From NCBI RefSeq assembly GCF_020166345.1, contig NZ_JAIUJS010000001.1, positions 558,001 through 622,000 of the forward strand: a stretch of 64,000 nt of DNA. The letters are read 5' to 3'. Below are positions 1-8,316 of this stretch, one piece after another. This DNA is from Winogradskyella vincentii (GTDB taxonomy: Bacteria; Bacteroidota; Bacteroidia; Flavobacteriales; Flavobacteriaceae). The notes beneath the pieces are model-generated. The model worked only from the letters and a program-made list of their open reading frames with translations, was not told the origin of the DNA and did no database searches. The translations under genes were made by a program, and so were the position numbers. Each line of letters starts with the position of its first letter. Position 1 is the stretch's first letter.

Positions 1-196
1 TTATTACATAGGCATCAACAATATTCTCAAAAATACCTTGTAGCTGATTAGATTTCTCAATTAATAACTCTTCTAATTTTTGTGAAGTTTGGAAAAGTTC
101 TCTTGATTTTTCTTCAAGAATTTTTTCAGCTTCTTTGCGAGCTTGTTTTTCGCGTTCTAAGGCGCGTTTGTATATGTCAAGTTGATCTTGACTCAT
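1..196 (-). CDS. Hybrid sensor histidine kinase, N-terminal fragment (cut by window edge)
   Basis: Only the first 65 residues are inside the window; the gene runs off the left edge. The visible part is a long charged helix rich in Lys, Glu, Gln and Arg, predicted coiled coil (about residues 5-50), followed by the start of what looks like a PAS domain (QGIFENIVDAYV). The ATG overlaps the stop of the upstream H-NOX gene by one base (TAATG), so translation is probably coupled. In flavobacteria a kinase with this N-terminus commonly follows a receiver protein and an H-NOX protein, and is usually a PAS hybrid kinase. The kinase assignment rests on that context, because no catalytic domain is visible here. 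Confidence 0.7.
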   Translation of the reverse strand, partial: MSQDQLDIYKRALEREKQARKEAEKILEEKSRELFQTSQKLEELLIEKSNQLQGIFENIVDAYVI

Positions 197-735
197 TAAT
201 TTTTAGTAATAATAAATTTAACCTCAGTACCGTCTTCTTTTATTTTTTCAAGTACAATATTAGCAGTAGAATTAAAATGCTCAAACGTCTTATTCATTAA
301 ACCTAATCCAAAATGATGCATGGCCCTACTAGAGGTATAAATCATTACCAAAGAGTTTTGAGTTTTCTCTAAAACTTCAAATGTTGGTAATTCTGCATCT
401 GGATATATTTTTCTTACTTCAACATGGATATGATTTTCAATAGAAGATATCATTTCTATAGGATCATTATAAGTTGCTAGCAATCCTGGGTAACTATCCT
501 CTAGAACACTAAAAAAGTGCTCTGCGTACACCAATAGTAAATTGTCTATGGACAAACCTGTATTTTTACTGAGGTGTTGCAATAGCTGTAGCATCTCTGA
601 AAAACTATACGTACCGACTGAAGTATACACACCATTAGATTCTAAATCTGAGCTAGAAATAATTTTATCTACCATTTCTAATCCAAACTTATCTTCAACC
701 AATTCTAAAAATTCTGTAAATACAATTCCTTTCAT
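196..735 (-). CDS. H-NOX (HNOB) haem nitric-oxide/oxygen-binding sensor
   Basis: This 179-residue protein has the usual length and start (MKGIVFTEFLELVEDKFG) of bacterial H-NOX proteins, cytosolic haem sensors of NO or O2 that control a partner kinase or cyclase. The proximal haem ligand is expected at His104 (NHIHVEV). The haem-propionate motif YxSxR is present as Tyr133-Ser135-Arg137. The gene overlaps the upstream response regulator by 4 bp (ATGA) and the downstream kinase by 1 bp, so the three form one operon. In characterised H-NOX/kinase pairs, NO-bound H-NOX inhibits the kinase; the same role is inferred here. Gas selectivity cannot be read from the sequence. Confidence 0.93.
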   Translation of the reverse strand: MKGIVFTEFLELVEDKFGLEMVDKIISSSDLESNGVYTSVGTYSFSEMLQLLQHLSKNTGLSIDNLLLVYAEHFFSVLEDSYPGLLATYNDPIEMISSIENHIHVEVRKIYPDAELPTFEVLEKTQNSLVMIYTSSRAMHHFGLGLMNKTFEHFNSTANIVLEKIKEDGTEVKFIITKN

Positions 736-1145
736 TTCTCGATTATTAATTCATTTATACTCCAATATGATAATAATTTTTCGATTTTTGAAACATAGTC
801 TTCATATTTCAGTGGTTTTAAAATATAGCCAGCAATACCAACTTTATAGCATTCTAATAAATCGCGTTGATTATTGGAAGTGGTTAAAATTATGGTAGGA
901 ATATACTTAAGCCTGTCATCTGCTTTTAAGATTTTTAAAAATTCAATTCCATTAATCTTAGGCATATTTAAATCCAACAAAATGATATCTGGTAAATTGT
1001 CTTTTTGTTCTAACAATTTTAAAGCTTCCTCACCATTATTAGCCTCCTTAATATTATGATTAAGTTGTAATGAACCAATTGCTCTGTTGAGCTTCATCAC
1101 TTCAATCATATCATCCTCAATGAGTAATATCTTCAAATTTTTCAT
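732..1145 (-). CDS. CheY-like single-domain response regulator
   Basis: The protein is a receiver domain of 137 residues with no output domain. The acidic pocket is Glu10-Asp11-Asp12, the phosphoacceptor is Asp58 (LLDLNMP), the conserved Thr/Thr is at 88-89 and the conserved Lys is Lys110 (LKP). It is the first gene of the H-NOX cassette and ends 4 bp inside the H-NOX gene. Being a lone receiver, it probably works as a phosphorelay partner or protein-interaction switch of the downstream hybrid kinase rather than as a DNA-binding regulator. A 21-bp direct repeat lies about 75-115 bp upstream of its start. Confidence 0.88.
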   Translation of the reverse strand: MKNLKILLIEDDMIEVMKLNRAIGSLQLNHNIKEANNGEEALKLLEQKDNLPDIILLDLNMPKINGIEFLKILKADDRLKYIPTIILTTSNNQRDLLECYKVGIAGYILKPLKYEDYVSKIEKLLSYWSINELIIEK

Positions 1146-1220
1146 GTTAAGCGGTTTTACTTAGGCAAGCAAATTAGCTTAACTCTATGTTCTGTGAGAT
1201 TTATTTCGGTTGCAGGTATC

Positions 1221-1260
1221 TAAGTGTCGTTGGATGGTAGATAAGTGTCGACGAATGGTA
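1221..1260 (-). promoter_or_regulatory. 21-bp-spaced direct repeat, LytTR-like operator upstream of the H-NOX operon
   Basis: Read on the minus strand, two 19-bp units TACCATYCRWCGACACTTA (16 of 19 identical) are spaced 21 bp apart, two helical turns. The first half of one unit (CCATTCGTC) differs by one base from the AlgR-type LytTR target CCGTTCGTC, and LytTR regulators typically bind direct repeats with about 21-bp period. The repeat lies 76 to 115 bp upstream of the response regulator start. Binding by a LytTR regulator is an inference; no such regulator is encoded in this window. Confidence 0.5.
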
Positions 1261-1279
1261 ATTGAGGAAAAATTACATC

Positions 1280-1672
1280 TTAAGCCGCAATAGATACTCT
1301 TTTACTAAGTAATTGAGCAGATTTCAATACAGACTGTTGCGTTTCTATTTTGTTTTGCTCAAATTCATGTAAGAATTTTGATTTAAATCTTGAATCGCCA
1401 GATGCTTCCAAGTACTCTTCTAATTGCGACATAAAATCTAGATGTCTCAAACTTTTAAGCATCAACGTGCTAGGATGAATAAACTGATTCTTCTCATTCA
1501 AATCTTCAAACTCAAAATAACTAACCTCCTTTAGTTTATTGCTTAAGCCAATTCCTTGTCTTAACTTTTGCTTAACCAAGATTAAGTCTTGTTTTATTAA
1601 GTATTCTTTTTTGATTAAGTAAAATGCTAAGATTGATATAATGAATATTGAGTAACCAATAAGTAATTCCAT
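1280..1672 (-). CDS. Hypothetical protein with one N-terminal membrane helix
   Basis: No family is recognised. The 130-residue product starts with a hydrophobic helix (about residues 3-20, IGYSIFIISILAFYLI) followed directly by lysines, so the rest is probably cytoplasmic. The remainder is mostly charged and helical (LKSLRHLDFMSQLEEYLEA; HEFEQNKIETQQSVLKSAQLLSK), as in a coiled-coil or scaffold protein. It stands alone: about 130 bp separate it from genes on each side, and it lies immediately upstream of the H-NOX operon regulatory region. It is a convincing gene on the grounds of composition and codon use, but no function is proposed. Confidence 0.7.
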   Translation of the reverse strand: MELLIGYSIFIISILAFYLIKKEYLIKQDLILVKQKLRQGIGLSNKLKEVSYFEFEDLNEKNQFIHPSTLMLKSLRHLDFMSQLEEYLEASGDSRFKSKFLHEFEQNKIETQQSVLKSAQLLSKRVSIAA

Positions 1673-1805
1673 AATTGTAGATTAATTAATTTTAATTTCT
1701 GGTTACAAAACTAATTTTGAACTACAATGATTTTTTGGTTTTTCGATGAATGAACATTTAGAAGCGTTGGTTGGCTACTAACCTTCTTTTAAAAAATTTA
1801 GGTGA

Positions 1806-2168
1806 CTAAAATAAATTATCTCTAACCTTTTTGGGAAGTTTTTGTGCAATCATATCGTAAGAATGATCAATTAACTCAAAGACAAGTTTTTGCGATAGTT
1901 CTCCTGTATGAATGAATACACTATTCCACTGTTGCTTATGCATATGGTAGCCAGGTTTAATACTTTCAAATTCAGCTCTTAACTCTTGTGCATACTCAGG
2001 ATCGCACTTAAGATTAATAAATCCCTCTCCCTTTTCCCATTTTGACAGTGACGCCAAAGCAAACATTTTATTACAGACTTTAAAAACGAGCACATCATCA
2101 TCAAAAGGAAAATGCTCAGTTACTTCCTTTTTTGCCATACAATAATCTCTATAATCTTCTATATTCAT
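1806..2168 (-). CDS. MmcQ/YjbR family protein
   Basis: The 120 residues match the MmcQ/YjbR-like family (CyaY-like fold): N-terminal DYRDYCMAKKEVTEHFPFD, a central VFKVCNKMFALASL and a conserved GYHMHKQQWNSVFI. Family members are often annotated as DNA-binding, but their biochemical role is not established. The start overlaps the 3' end of the upstream DUF4230 gene by 4 bp, so the two are likely co-transcribed. Nothing unusual in length or composition. Confidence 0.88.
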   Translation of the reverse strand: MNIEDYRDYCMAKKEVTEHFPFDDDVLVFKVCNKMFALASLSKWEKGEGFINLKCDPEYAQELRAEFESIKPGYHMHKQQWNSVFIHTGELSQKLVFELIDHSYDMIAQKLPKKVRDNLF

Positions 2169-2773
2169 TTTAGAAGTTTACTGTCCTTATCTTCTATTTT
2201 TAAAGCCGAATAGTCTAAGGTCCAACCAATGGTCTGTACTAAATTTTCTATAAGTTGAATAGCCTCTAATGCTTCCATTTTCGCAACATTATAGAGACCA
2301 CTTTCAGGTACTTTTTCTCTAATATGTTCTTTGGCCTGTGCATGCAATTCTGTTAGATCCGAAGCATCAAACTTATTAAACATACCATCCTTCTTATCGT
2401 AATAATTTATATCACTTTCTATAGACAAGACCTCTGGCTGAGGAAAGTGTGAAAGCACAACTGTTTTAGTCTTAGTATTAGTAGTCATTTTAACTTTGCT
2501 AAAATCAAAACCTACATGCGCTTTTGCATTTATTACCACGAGTGCTTTTTTCTTACTAGAAATGAGTTTTAAAAACTTCTCCTTTACATCTTCGTAATGA
2601 TAAATTTCTGCAAAATCACCTTCAACGGTAATAAATTTGCAAACACGCTTAACCTTATCTAGGAGCAATAAAGATTGAGCATTGGTTACTCGTTTTGTTC
2701 TCCATTGCCTATATACTGTAACAATACCCAAGGTTACTAATATGCTAATGATTATTATTAAAAATGTTTCCAT
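2165..2773 (-). CDS. DUF4230 domain protein, membrane anchored
   Basis: The 202-residue protein begins with a membrane anchor (about residues 3-21, FLIIIISILVTLGIVTVYR) and continues as a soluble domain resembling DUF4230, common in Bacteroidota and Firmicutes. Family features visible are the strand-rich start (VKRVCKFITVEGDFAEIYHY), the KKALVVINAKAHVGFDF stretch and the repeated beta segments before a helical C-terminus. The biochemical function of the family is unknown. It precedes and overlaps the MmcQ/YjbR gene by 4 bp. The family call is from memory of the pattern and should be confirmed by profile search. Confidence 0.7.
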   Translation of the reverse strand: METFLIIIISILVTLGIVTVYRQWRTKRVTNAQSLLLLDKVKRVCKFITVEGDFAEIYHYEDVKEKFLKLISSKKKALVVINAKAHVGFDFSKVKMTTNTKTKTVVLSHFPQPEVLSIESDINYYDKKDGMFNKFDASDLTELHAQAKEHIREKVPESGLYNVAKMEALEAIQLIENLVQTIGWTLDYSALKIEDKDSKLLK

Positions 2774-2817
2774 ATGTAATGATTAGGACACTTACTTTTA
2801 AGGTATCGTCACATTTG

Positions 2818-3567
2818 TTATTCTAAAATTTTATATAAGATAGGTTTGCTCGGAGAAGCATCATTATCAAAAGGTGCAATTTGTAAATTAAGCATATAAA
2901 CACCATCTTCAATCTTATTAGAAACGTAGATAAACTCAGTAATCGTAGCATCTTTTCTTAACTTCCCCTTGGTGTTCCAAAACGCGTTATGACCTCTCAA
3001 TTCACCACCATCCTCTTCCCTATCAATACTTGGTAAATCAACAAGAAGGTGTTTAATTCCTTTGCGCACCAAAAGTTTAATGGCATCCTCTTCAAAATAG
3101 GTCCAATTGGTGTGCGAATATTGTTTAGATGTTTTTTCCCTAGTATTTGGCAAGGTTCTTACAACTACGGCGTCACGCTTTTTATTACCGATTGCGAATT
3201 GCAATTGCTTTGCAGAAATAACATAGTCCTCACCTTTTTTTTCTGGGGCAACACTAATTACTTCAGCTAAAAAGAAGAACTGTTTTAAATACTTATTTAT
3301 TGAATATTTTTCTTTTGTAATATGACCAACCGTCTCCGTATGAGTACCATGAGAATGAGGATTAAAAGTGATCGTATTAAAATTTACCGAAGCGCCTTCT
3401 TCTACACTAATTGTGGCACCGTCATATATTTCTGGTGCTATTTTAGGTGGTCCAATATACCAGGCATTTACATTTTTATCACTTGATTGTATTGGTATAG
3501 AAATATCTAATGGTTGGGTTAAATCAATTTTAAGTTTTCTAGAGTTGAATAGTATTTGTGCAATCAC
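2818..3567 (-). CDS. Cyclase family protein (kynurenine formamidase-like metal hydrolase)
   Basis: The 249 residues fit the PF04199 cyclase family, which includes bacterial kynurenine formamidase. The start is GTG: its first bases form a 4-bp overlap (GTGA) with the stop of hemW, which indicates coupling. The metal motif, normally HxGTHxDxPxH, appears as HSHGTHTETVGH (residues 71-82), so GTH and the last His are kept, but the first His is shifted by one position, Asp is Glu and Pro is Val. Further family segments are VVVRTLPN and LLVDLPSIDREEDGG. No signal peptide. The substrate cannot be assigned. Confidence 0.8.
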   Translation of the reverse strand: MIAQILFNSRKLKIDLTQPLDISIPIQSSDKNVNAWYIGPPKIAPEIYDGATISVEEGASVNFNTITFNPHSHGTHTETVGHITKEKYSINKYLKQFFFLAEVISVAPEKKGEDYVISAKQLQFAIGNKKRDAVVVRTLPNTREKTSKQYSHTNWTYFEEDAIKLLVRKGIKHLLVDLPSIDREEDGGELRGHNAFWNTKGKLRKDATITEFIYVSNKIEDGVYMLNLQIAPFDNDASPSKPILYKILE

Positions 3568-4697
3568 GCTAAGTTTAATTTAAATAATTCTGATGAAATT
3601 CCATCACTCAAAAATTGTCCTTTTCGGGTGACACGTATATGTTCATCATCAATATACAACAAATGTTGATTTATAAAAATATCTGCTCGCTCAATTAAAT
3701 AGTCTTTAAATAATTTTCCAAAATCTTCCTCGACCTTTTTTAATGAAACGCCCCAAATGGTCCGTAAACCGGTCATTATATATTCATTATAGCGATCAGT
3801 TAAGGTTAATGTTTCAATTTCTATAGGAAGCTCATTCCGCTCTAAGGCTTTAATATATTTGGTATTGTTTCTTACATTCCAACCACGTTGTATCCCATTA
3901 AATGAATGAGCTGAAGGACCAATACCTAAATAAGATTTTCCCTGCCAATAGGCAGAGTTGTTTTTACTAAAAAAACCTTCTTTTCCAAAATTTGACAATT
4001 CATAATGAACAAATCCCTCCTCTTCTAATTTATCTTTTAATATCAGAAACTGTTGGTGTGCCTGTTCATCATCTACATCTTCAATTATTCCTTTCTCTAT
4101 AAATGATGCTAGTGCAGTTTTTGGCTCAACAGTGAGTGCATAGCTGGAGATATGAGGTATTTCAAAATTTAGTGCTATTTCAATGTTCTTTATCCATTGC
4201 TCGTTCGTTGCACCTTGAATACCGTAAATTAAATCTATAGAGATATTACTAAAATACTTTTTTGCCTCTTCAATACAGCTTCTTGCTTCATCGGCATTGT
4301 GCGCTCTATTCATTAGTTTAAGGTCTTTTTCGAAGAAAGATTGGATTCCAATGGATAACCTATTGATTGGGCTTTTTGATAATTCAACTATTCGATCTTT
4401 ATCTAAGTCATCAGGATTGGCTTCTAATGTAATTTCTGGGCTTGAAATAACCTTATAATTCTCATAAACCGAATCAATTAATAATTGTAATTCCTCATTA
4501 GAAAGAATTGATGGTGTACCACCACCAAAATAAATGGTCTCAACAGGTGTTTCCTTAAATTCATCCTTGCGCAGCTTTAGTTCTTTTATAAGTGCCCTAA
4601 GAAGCTCATCTTTCTTTTTTAATGATGTAGAAAAATGAAAGTCACAATAATAACATGCCTGCTTGCAAAAGGGAATATGGATATAGATACCAGCCAT
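3564..4697 (-). CDS. hemW: Radical SAM haem chaperone / coproporphyrinogen III oxidase-like protein HemW
   Basis: The 377-residue protein has the radical-SAM cluster motif CxxxCxxC at Cys11, Cys15 and Cys18 (FCKQACYYCDF), the GGGTPS glycine motif, LEANPDD and a SIGIQSFFEKDLKLMNRAH segment diagnostic of HemN/HemW. The extra upstream Cys of the HemW motif (CYYCDF context) and the short length fit HemW, a haem-binding chaperone, rather than the true oxidase HemN. Its stop overlaps the GTG start of the cyclase gene by 4 bp. It follows a small membrane-protein gene by 15 bp, so the run ruvC to cyclase may be one transcript. Confidence 0.93.
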   Translation of the reverse strand: MAGIYIHIPFCKQACYYCDFHFSTSLKKKDELLRALIKELKLRKDEFKETPVETIYFGGGTPSILSNEELQLLIDSVYENYKVISSPEITLEANPDDLDKDRIVELSKSPINRLSIGIQSFFEKDLKLMNRAHNADEARSCIEEAKKYFSNISIDLIYGIQGATNEQWIKNIEIALNFEIPHISSYALTVEPKTALASFIEKGIIEDVDDEQAHQQFLILKDKLEEEGFVHYELSNFGKEGFFSKNNSAYWQGKSYLGIGPSAHSFNGIQRGWNVRNNTKYIKALERNELPIEIETLTLTDRYNEYIMTGLRTIWGVSLKKVEEDFGKLFKDYLIERADIFINQHLLYIDDEHIRVTRKGQFLSDGISSELFKLNLA

Positions 4698-4712
4698 TGA
4701 TTAAATTATACT

Positions 4713-4937
4713 TTATCTAGGATTGAATTGCGGATTGAACCTTCTTTTTACAACAAGTCTTCTTTTAAAAGCCAGATAAAATGAGTAACCATAATAGCCA
4801 AAAAAAACGATAATAATAAACCAAATATATTTGTTCTTTTTCTCCTTAAATCTAGATAGATAAAACTCTCTCGCAACGAAATATAGAAACCCAATTCTAA
4901 GAATGAAAATTATTCTAGGTGTTATAAGTAATTCCAA
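4713..4937 (-). CDS. Small basic membrane protein, hypothetical
   Basis: The product has 74 residues with two hydrophobic segments (about 7-24 and 38-55) joined by a charged loop (SRFKEKKNKY), and a very basic C-terminus (KRRLVVKRRFNPQFNPR). No family is recognised. It lies 5 bp downstream of ruvC and 15 bp upstream of hemW on the same strand, which supports it as a real gene in this operon. The Arg/Lys tail could contact ribosomes, nucleic acid or the membrane surface, but no function is claimed. Confidence 0.6.
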   Translation of the reverse strand: MELLITPRIIFILRIGFLYFVAREFYLSRFKEKKNKYIWFIIIVFFGYYGYSFYLAFKRRLVVKRRFNPQFNPR

Positions 4938-4942
4938 AGAAA

Positions 4943-5494
4943 TTATTTTATTCTATCACCATTTTGCTTTACAAAAGCAGACCACCCTGAATAGCTTTTA
5001 CCAACACTAACCCTTCCTTGATTATAGAAATGACATACCGCAGCTGCCAACCCATCTGTTGAATCTAAGTTTTTTGGCAATTCCTTTAATTGCAACAAAC
5101 TCTGTAGCATTTTAGCAACCTGTTCTTTACTGGCATTTCCATTACCAGTGATTGCCATTTTAATTTTTTTTGGGGAATATTCAGTAATCGGAACTTCACG
5201 TGATAAACCTGCTGCCATTGCAACACCTTGAGCCCTACCTAGTTTTAGCATACTCTGTACATTTTTCCCAAAGAAAGGAGCTTCAATAGCAATCTCATCG
5301 GGATGATAGGTGTCAATTAATTCTACAGTACGCTCAAAAATCAATTTTAGTTTAAGGTAGTGGTCATCATATTTTTTTAGTTGAAGCTCATTGAGTTGCA
5401 TAAATTGCATGGATTTACCAACCACCTTAATAAGACCAAATCCCATAATTGTGGTTCCCGGATCAATCCCTAATATTATTTTTTCTTTACCCAT
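4943..5494 (-). CDS. ruvC: Crossover junction endodeoxyribonuclease RuvC
   Basis: RuvC resolves Holliday junctions. The ATG at 5494 (MGKEKIILGIDPGT) is preferred over the in-frame GTG at 5521, which would overlap the upstream gene by 23 bp; the ATG sits 4 bp after that gene's stop. Counting from the GTG, the catalytic acids are Asp20 (GIDPGT), Glu80 (IAIEAPFFGKN), Asp153 and Asp156 (LDSTDGLAAAVCH), all conserved. Length is normal for Bacteroidota. No ruvA or ruvB is near. Confidence 0.96.
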   Translation of the reverse strand: MGKEKIILGIDPGTTIMGFGLIKVVGKSMQFMQLNELQLKKYDDHYLKLKLIFERTVELIDTYHPDEIAIEAPFFGKNVQSMLKLGRAQGVAMAAGLSREVPITEYSPKKIKMAITGNGNASKEQVAKMLQSLLQLKELPKNLDSTDGLAAAVCHFYNQGRVSVGKSYSGWSAFVKQNGDRIK

Positions 5495-5498
5495 AGTT

Positions 5499-6137
5499 TC
5501 AATCGCAATATTGGCATCCACTTAGTGACACGGACAGGCCAATAGATATATTCAAAATATCTCCATTAAATGCTCCTAGTCCATCTAGTGTAGGATTATA
5601 ATCATCTAAAGATGTTAACCCATTTATATAGCTAATATCGGTATAAATTGATAATCGTTCCTTTATAGCATAATGAATTTCTAAACCTCCTAAAAGATTC
5701 AAATAAGTCTGCTTATTATCACCAAGAGTACCTAGTGGTTTTACAAATGACAAACCTGGTCCGGCATGTAAAATTGTTCGCATGCGTTGTGGCAAGAACC
5801 CTATCATGTCTGAAGGATCAAACACAAATTGAGCATTGATTCTTGAATAGTTTACTTTAAAATCTGGTACGTCATCTTCGTTTTTAAAACGGTTAAAACC
5901 GAAATCTAGCCTCAATCCGTATTGATTTTTAAACATGTGTTGTATCCCTAAATTAACCGTAGGGAAATTTAAAGATTGGGCCTTTCCTCCTTCTACAAAT
6001 CCACCTTCATTTGGACTATTAAAACCCAATGCAATAAGTGCTTTCCATTTACTCGTTTCCTTTAATTGCGCACTAGAGTTTGACACAACTATGATGAAAC
6101 TAAAAAGCAGTAGGTATTTTTTTAAGTTATGGTGCAT
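5499..6137 (-). CDS. Outer-membrane beta-barrel protein
   Basis: The product is 212 residues with a signal peptide (MHHNLKKYLLLFSFIIVVSNSSA, cleavage before Gln24). The mature part alternates hydrophobic and polar residues with aromatic girdles (YGLRLDFGFNRF; LNLLGGLEIHYAI; LSIYTDISYINGL), typical of an 8-stranded OmpA/porin-like barrel of Bacteroidota. It ends in a strand (ILNISIGLSVSLSG) followed by a CxxC tail (CQYCD), which is unusual for a barrel terminus. It starts divergently from the membrane-protein gene at 6165, and ruvC follows by 4 bp. Function unknown. Confidence 0.75.
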   Translation of the reverse strand: MHHNLKKYLLLFSFIIVVSNSSAQLKETSKWKALIALGFNSPNEGGFVEGGKAQSLNFPTVNLGIQHMFKNQYGLRLDFGFNRFKNEDDVPDFKVNYSRINAQFVFDPSDMIGFLPQRMRTILHAGPGLSFVKPLGTLGDNKQTYLNLLGGLEIHYAIKERLSIYTDISYINGLTSLDDYNPTLDGLGAFNGDILNISIGLSVSLSGCQYCD

Positions 6138-6164
6138 CTTTAAGTTTTTAGTTTACTTTGTAAC

Positions 6165-7130
6165 ATGGTTTACAACGTGCCTTACAAAACTAAGCAATTC
6201 TTATTTGTGCTTATTAAATTAAGTATTGTGGTAGGTGCTGGTTATTTTATCTACAGTAAACTCCTTTTAAATGAAAACCTCCTTTTTAGCACATATATTG
6301 CATTTTTGATTAAAAATGATCCATTTTCGCTAAAAAATGTGCTTTTTTTAGTCATTTTAACCCTTTTTAATTGGTTTTTTGAAATTTTGAAATGGCAAAA
6401 ACTAGTTCAGGTGGTACAAAAAATTTCATTTAAAGATGCTCTAGAACAAAGTCTGGGTGGTTTAACTGCTTCATTAGTTACACCAAATAGAATTGGAGAT
6501 TACGGTGCAAAAGTAATGTACTATACCAATAGGTTTAAAGGAAAAATTGTACTCTTAAACCTAGTTGGTAACATATCCCAAATGACTATTACAACGGTAT
6601 TTGGGGTAATTGGATTAACCATATTTGTAAACTTTTACCAAGTAGACATAGATTATTATAGGGTAACAAGGTTTGTGTTTATTTTATTAATAATAGCCAT
6701 ATTATCATTCTTTGGAGTAAAACACAGACGGTTTAAAGTAAAGGGTCATTCTTATGTGGATATTATAGATTTCATTAAAAGTATAACAATAAATGTTAAA
6801 GCAAAGACCTTGGTCTTTTCATTGATTAGATACCTTATATTTTCATTTCAATTTTATTTTCTCCTCAGTGTCTTTGGTGTTGCTATTGATTACCTAGATG
6901 CCATGGTGGTAATAACTAGTATGTATTTTTTGGCTTCAATTATTCCTTCTATCTCAATTTTTGATGTTGTTATAAAAGGTAGTGTAGCTGTTTTTCTGTT
7001 TAGTTTTTTAAAAGTAAATGAACTAACAATTCTTACTATAACAACCTCCATGTGGCTACTGAATTTTGTGATACCTAGTATTTTTGGCGGTTATTATGTT
7101 TTAAATTTTAGACTTCCAAACGCAGAGTAA
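6165..7130 (+). CDS. Lysylphosphatidylglycerol synthase-like transmembrane (flippase-like) protein
   Basis: The 321-residue protein has about eight predicted membrane helices and the motifs of the UPF0104/LPG_synthase_TM family: LNWFFEILKWQKL, GGLTASLVTPNRIGDYGAK and a C-terminal GGYYVLNFRL. Family members include the flippase domain of MprF, but the lipid substrate is unknown here. The stop overlaps the ATG of the next glycosyltransferase by one base (TAATG). The pair may make and translocate a glycolipid; that is inferred from position only. Confidence 0.72.
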   Translation: MVYNVPYKTKQFLFVLIKLSIVVGAGYFIYSKLLLNENLLFSTYIAFLIKNDPFSLKNVLFLVILTLFNWFFEILKWQKLVQVVQKISFKDALEQSLGGLTASLVTPNRIGDYGAKVMYYTNRFKGKIVLLNLVGNISQMTITTVFGVIGLTIFVNFYQVDIDYYRVTRFVFILLIIAILSFFGVKHRRFKVKGHSYVDIIDFIKSITINVKAKTLVFSLIRYLIFSFQFYFLLSVFGVAIDYLDAMVVITSMYFLASIIPSISIFDVVIKGSVAVFLFSFLKVNELTILTITTSMWLLNFVIPSIFGGYYVLNFRLPNAE

Positions 7131-8269
7131 TGACCATTTCAACTATTCTTATAATATGCACCATTTTTTACCTCCTCTTAATGGGTTTTTTTGTTATTGG
7201 ATTTGACAAGGTTGAAAGTTTTCCGCTTAATGATTTACCTGCAAGAACTAAGTTTACAGTTGTTATTCCATTTAGGAATGAAGCTGAGAATTTGGAAGCT
7301 CTACTACTTTCATTCTCAAATTTGAATTATCCAAAAACACATTATGAAATCATATTGGTAAATGATGATTCAACGGATACTTCAATTGATGTTATTGAGT
7401 CATTCTTAAAAAAGCAAAAATCACCATTAAAAAATGTCAGTATTATTGATAATTACAGACAATCCAACTCACCAAAAAAGGATGCTATTACCTTAGCGAT
7501 AAATAATGCCAATTATGATTGGATTATTACCACAGATGCAGATTGTATATTACCATCCTATTGGCTAGATTCATTTGATGAAAAAATTCAAACCAGTAAT
7601 ACTGTTGCAATTGTTGGTCCCGTAAACTTAATAACAACCTCATCATTTCTCAATAGGTTTCAAACCTTAGAAATTCTCGCACTTCAAGGTGTAACATTAG
7701 GTAGCTTTGGCATTAAGTTTCCTTTTATGTGCAATGGTGCAAATTTTTGTTATAAAAAATCTGTTTTTAAAGACTGTAACGGTTTTGAGGGTAATACCAA
7801 TATTGCAAGTGGAGATGATTTATTTCTTCTTGAAAAAATCCATAAACAATATAAAGCTAGAGTTCATTATCTAAAATCAGAAAAAGCAATTGTGCATACA
7901 AAAGGAGAAAGCAACCTAAATTCGCTTATTCAACAACGGTTGAGATGGGCTTCTAAAACAAGCAATTATTCAAATTGGTATTCCAAAATAACAGGCTTAA
8001 TTGTTCTTCTTGGCAATTTGAGTTTCAACATAATATTTGTTATGCTTCTATTAAATGCAATTAATATTAGGATTGCTATGGCTTTATTGGTAATAAAAAT
8101 TAGTATTGACTTTTTGTTACTCTTTAAATCTGCTCGGTTTTTTAAGCAAGAACATCAACTATCTGCTTTTATATTTTCAAGTTTACTTTATCCAATCTTT
8201 AATATTTATGTAGCCACACTTAGTTTTTTTAAACCTTACAAATGGAAAGGAAGAATATTCAAGAAATAG
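7130..8269 (+). CDS. Family 2 glycosyltransferase, membrane-bound
   Basis: The 379-residue protein has an N-terminal membrane helix, a GT-A fold with VVIPFRNEAENL, the nucleotide/metal motif NDDSTD near residue 81, TTDADC as the DxD region, and QQRLRW, the QxxRW motif of processive or membrane GT2 enzymes, followed by three to four C-terminal membrane helices. It is translationally coupled to the flippase-like gene upstream. The donor and acceptor sugars cannot be read from sequence; a cell-envelope lipid or polysaccharide is likely. Confidence 0.9.
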   Translation: MTISTILIICTIFYLLLMGFFVIGFDKVESFPLNDLPARTKFTVVIPFRNEAENLEALLLSFSNLNYPKTHYEIILVNDDSTDTSIDVIESFLKKQKSPLKNVSIIDNYRQSNSPKKDAITLAINNANYDWIITTDADCILPSYWLDSFDEKIQTSNTVAIVGPVNLITTSSFLNRFQTLEILALQGVTLGSFGIKFPFMCNGANFCYKKSVFKDCNGFEGNTNIASGDDLFLLEKIHKQYKARVHYLKSEKAIVHTKGESNLNSLIQQRLRWASKTSNYSNWYSKITGLIVLLGNLSFNIIFVMLLLNAINIRIAMALLVIKISIDFLLLFKSARFFKQEHQLSAFIFSSLLYPIFNIYVATLSFFKPYKWKGRIFKK

Positions 8270-8316
8270 CATATTGAATATTTTTGGTAGCTTTACTAAA
8301 ACCAAATCATTATAAA

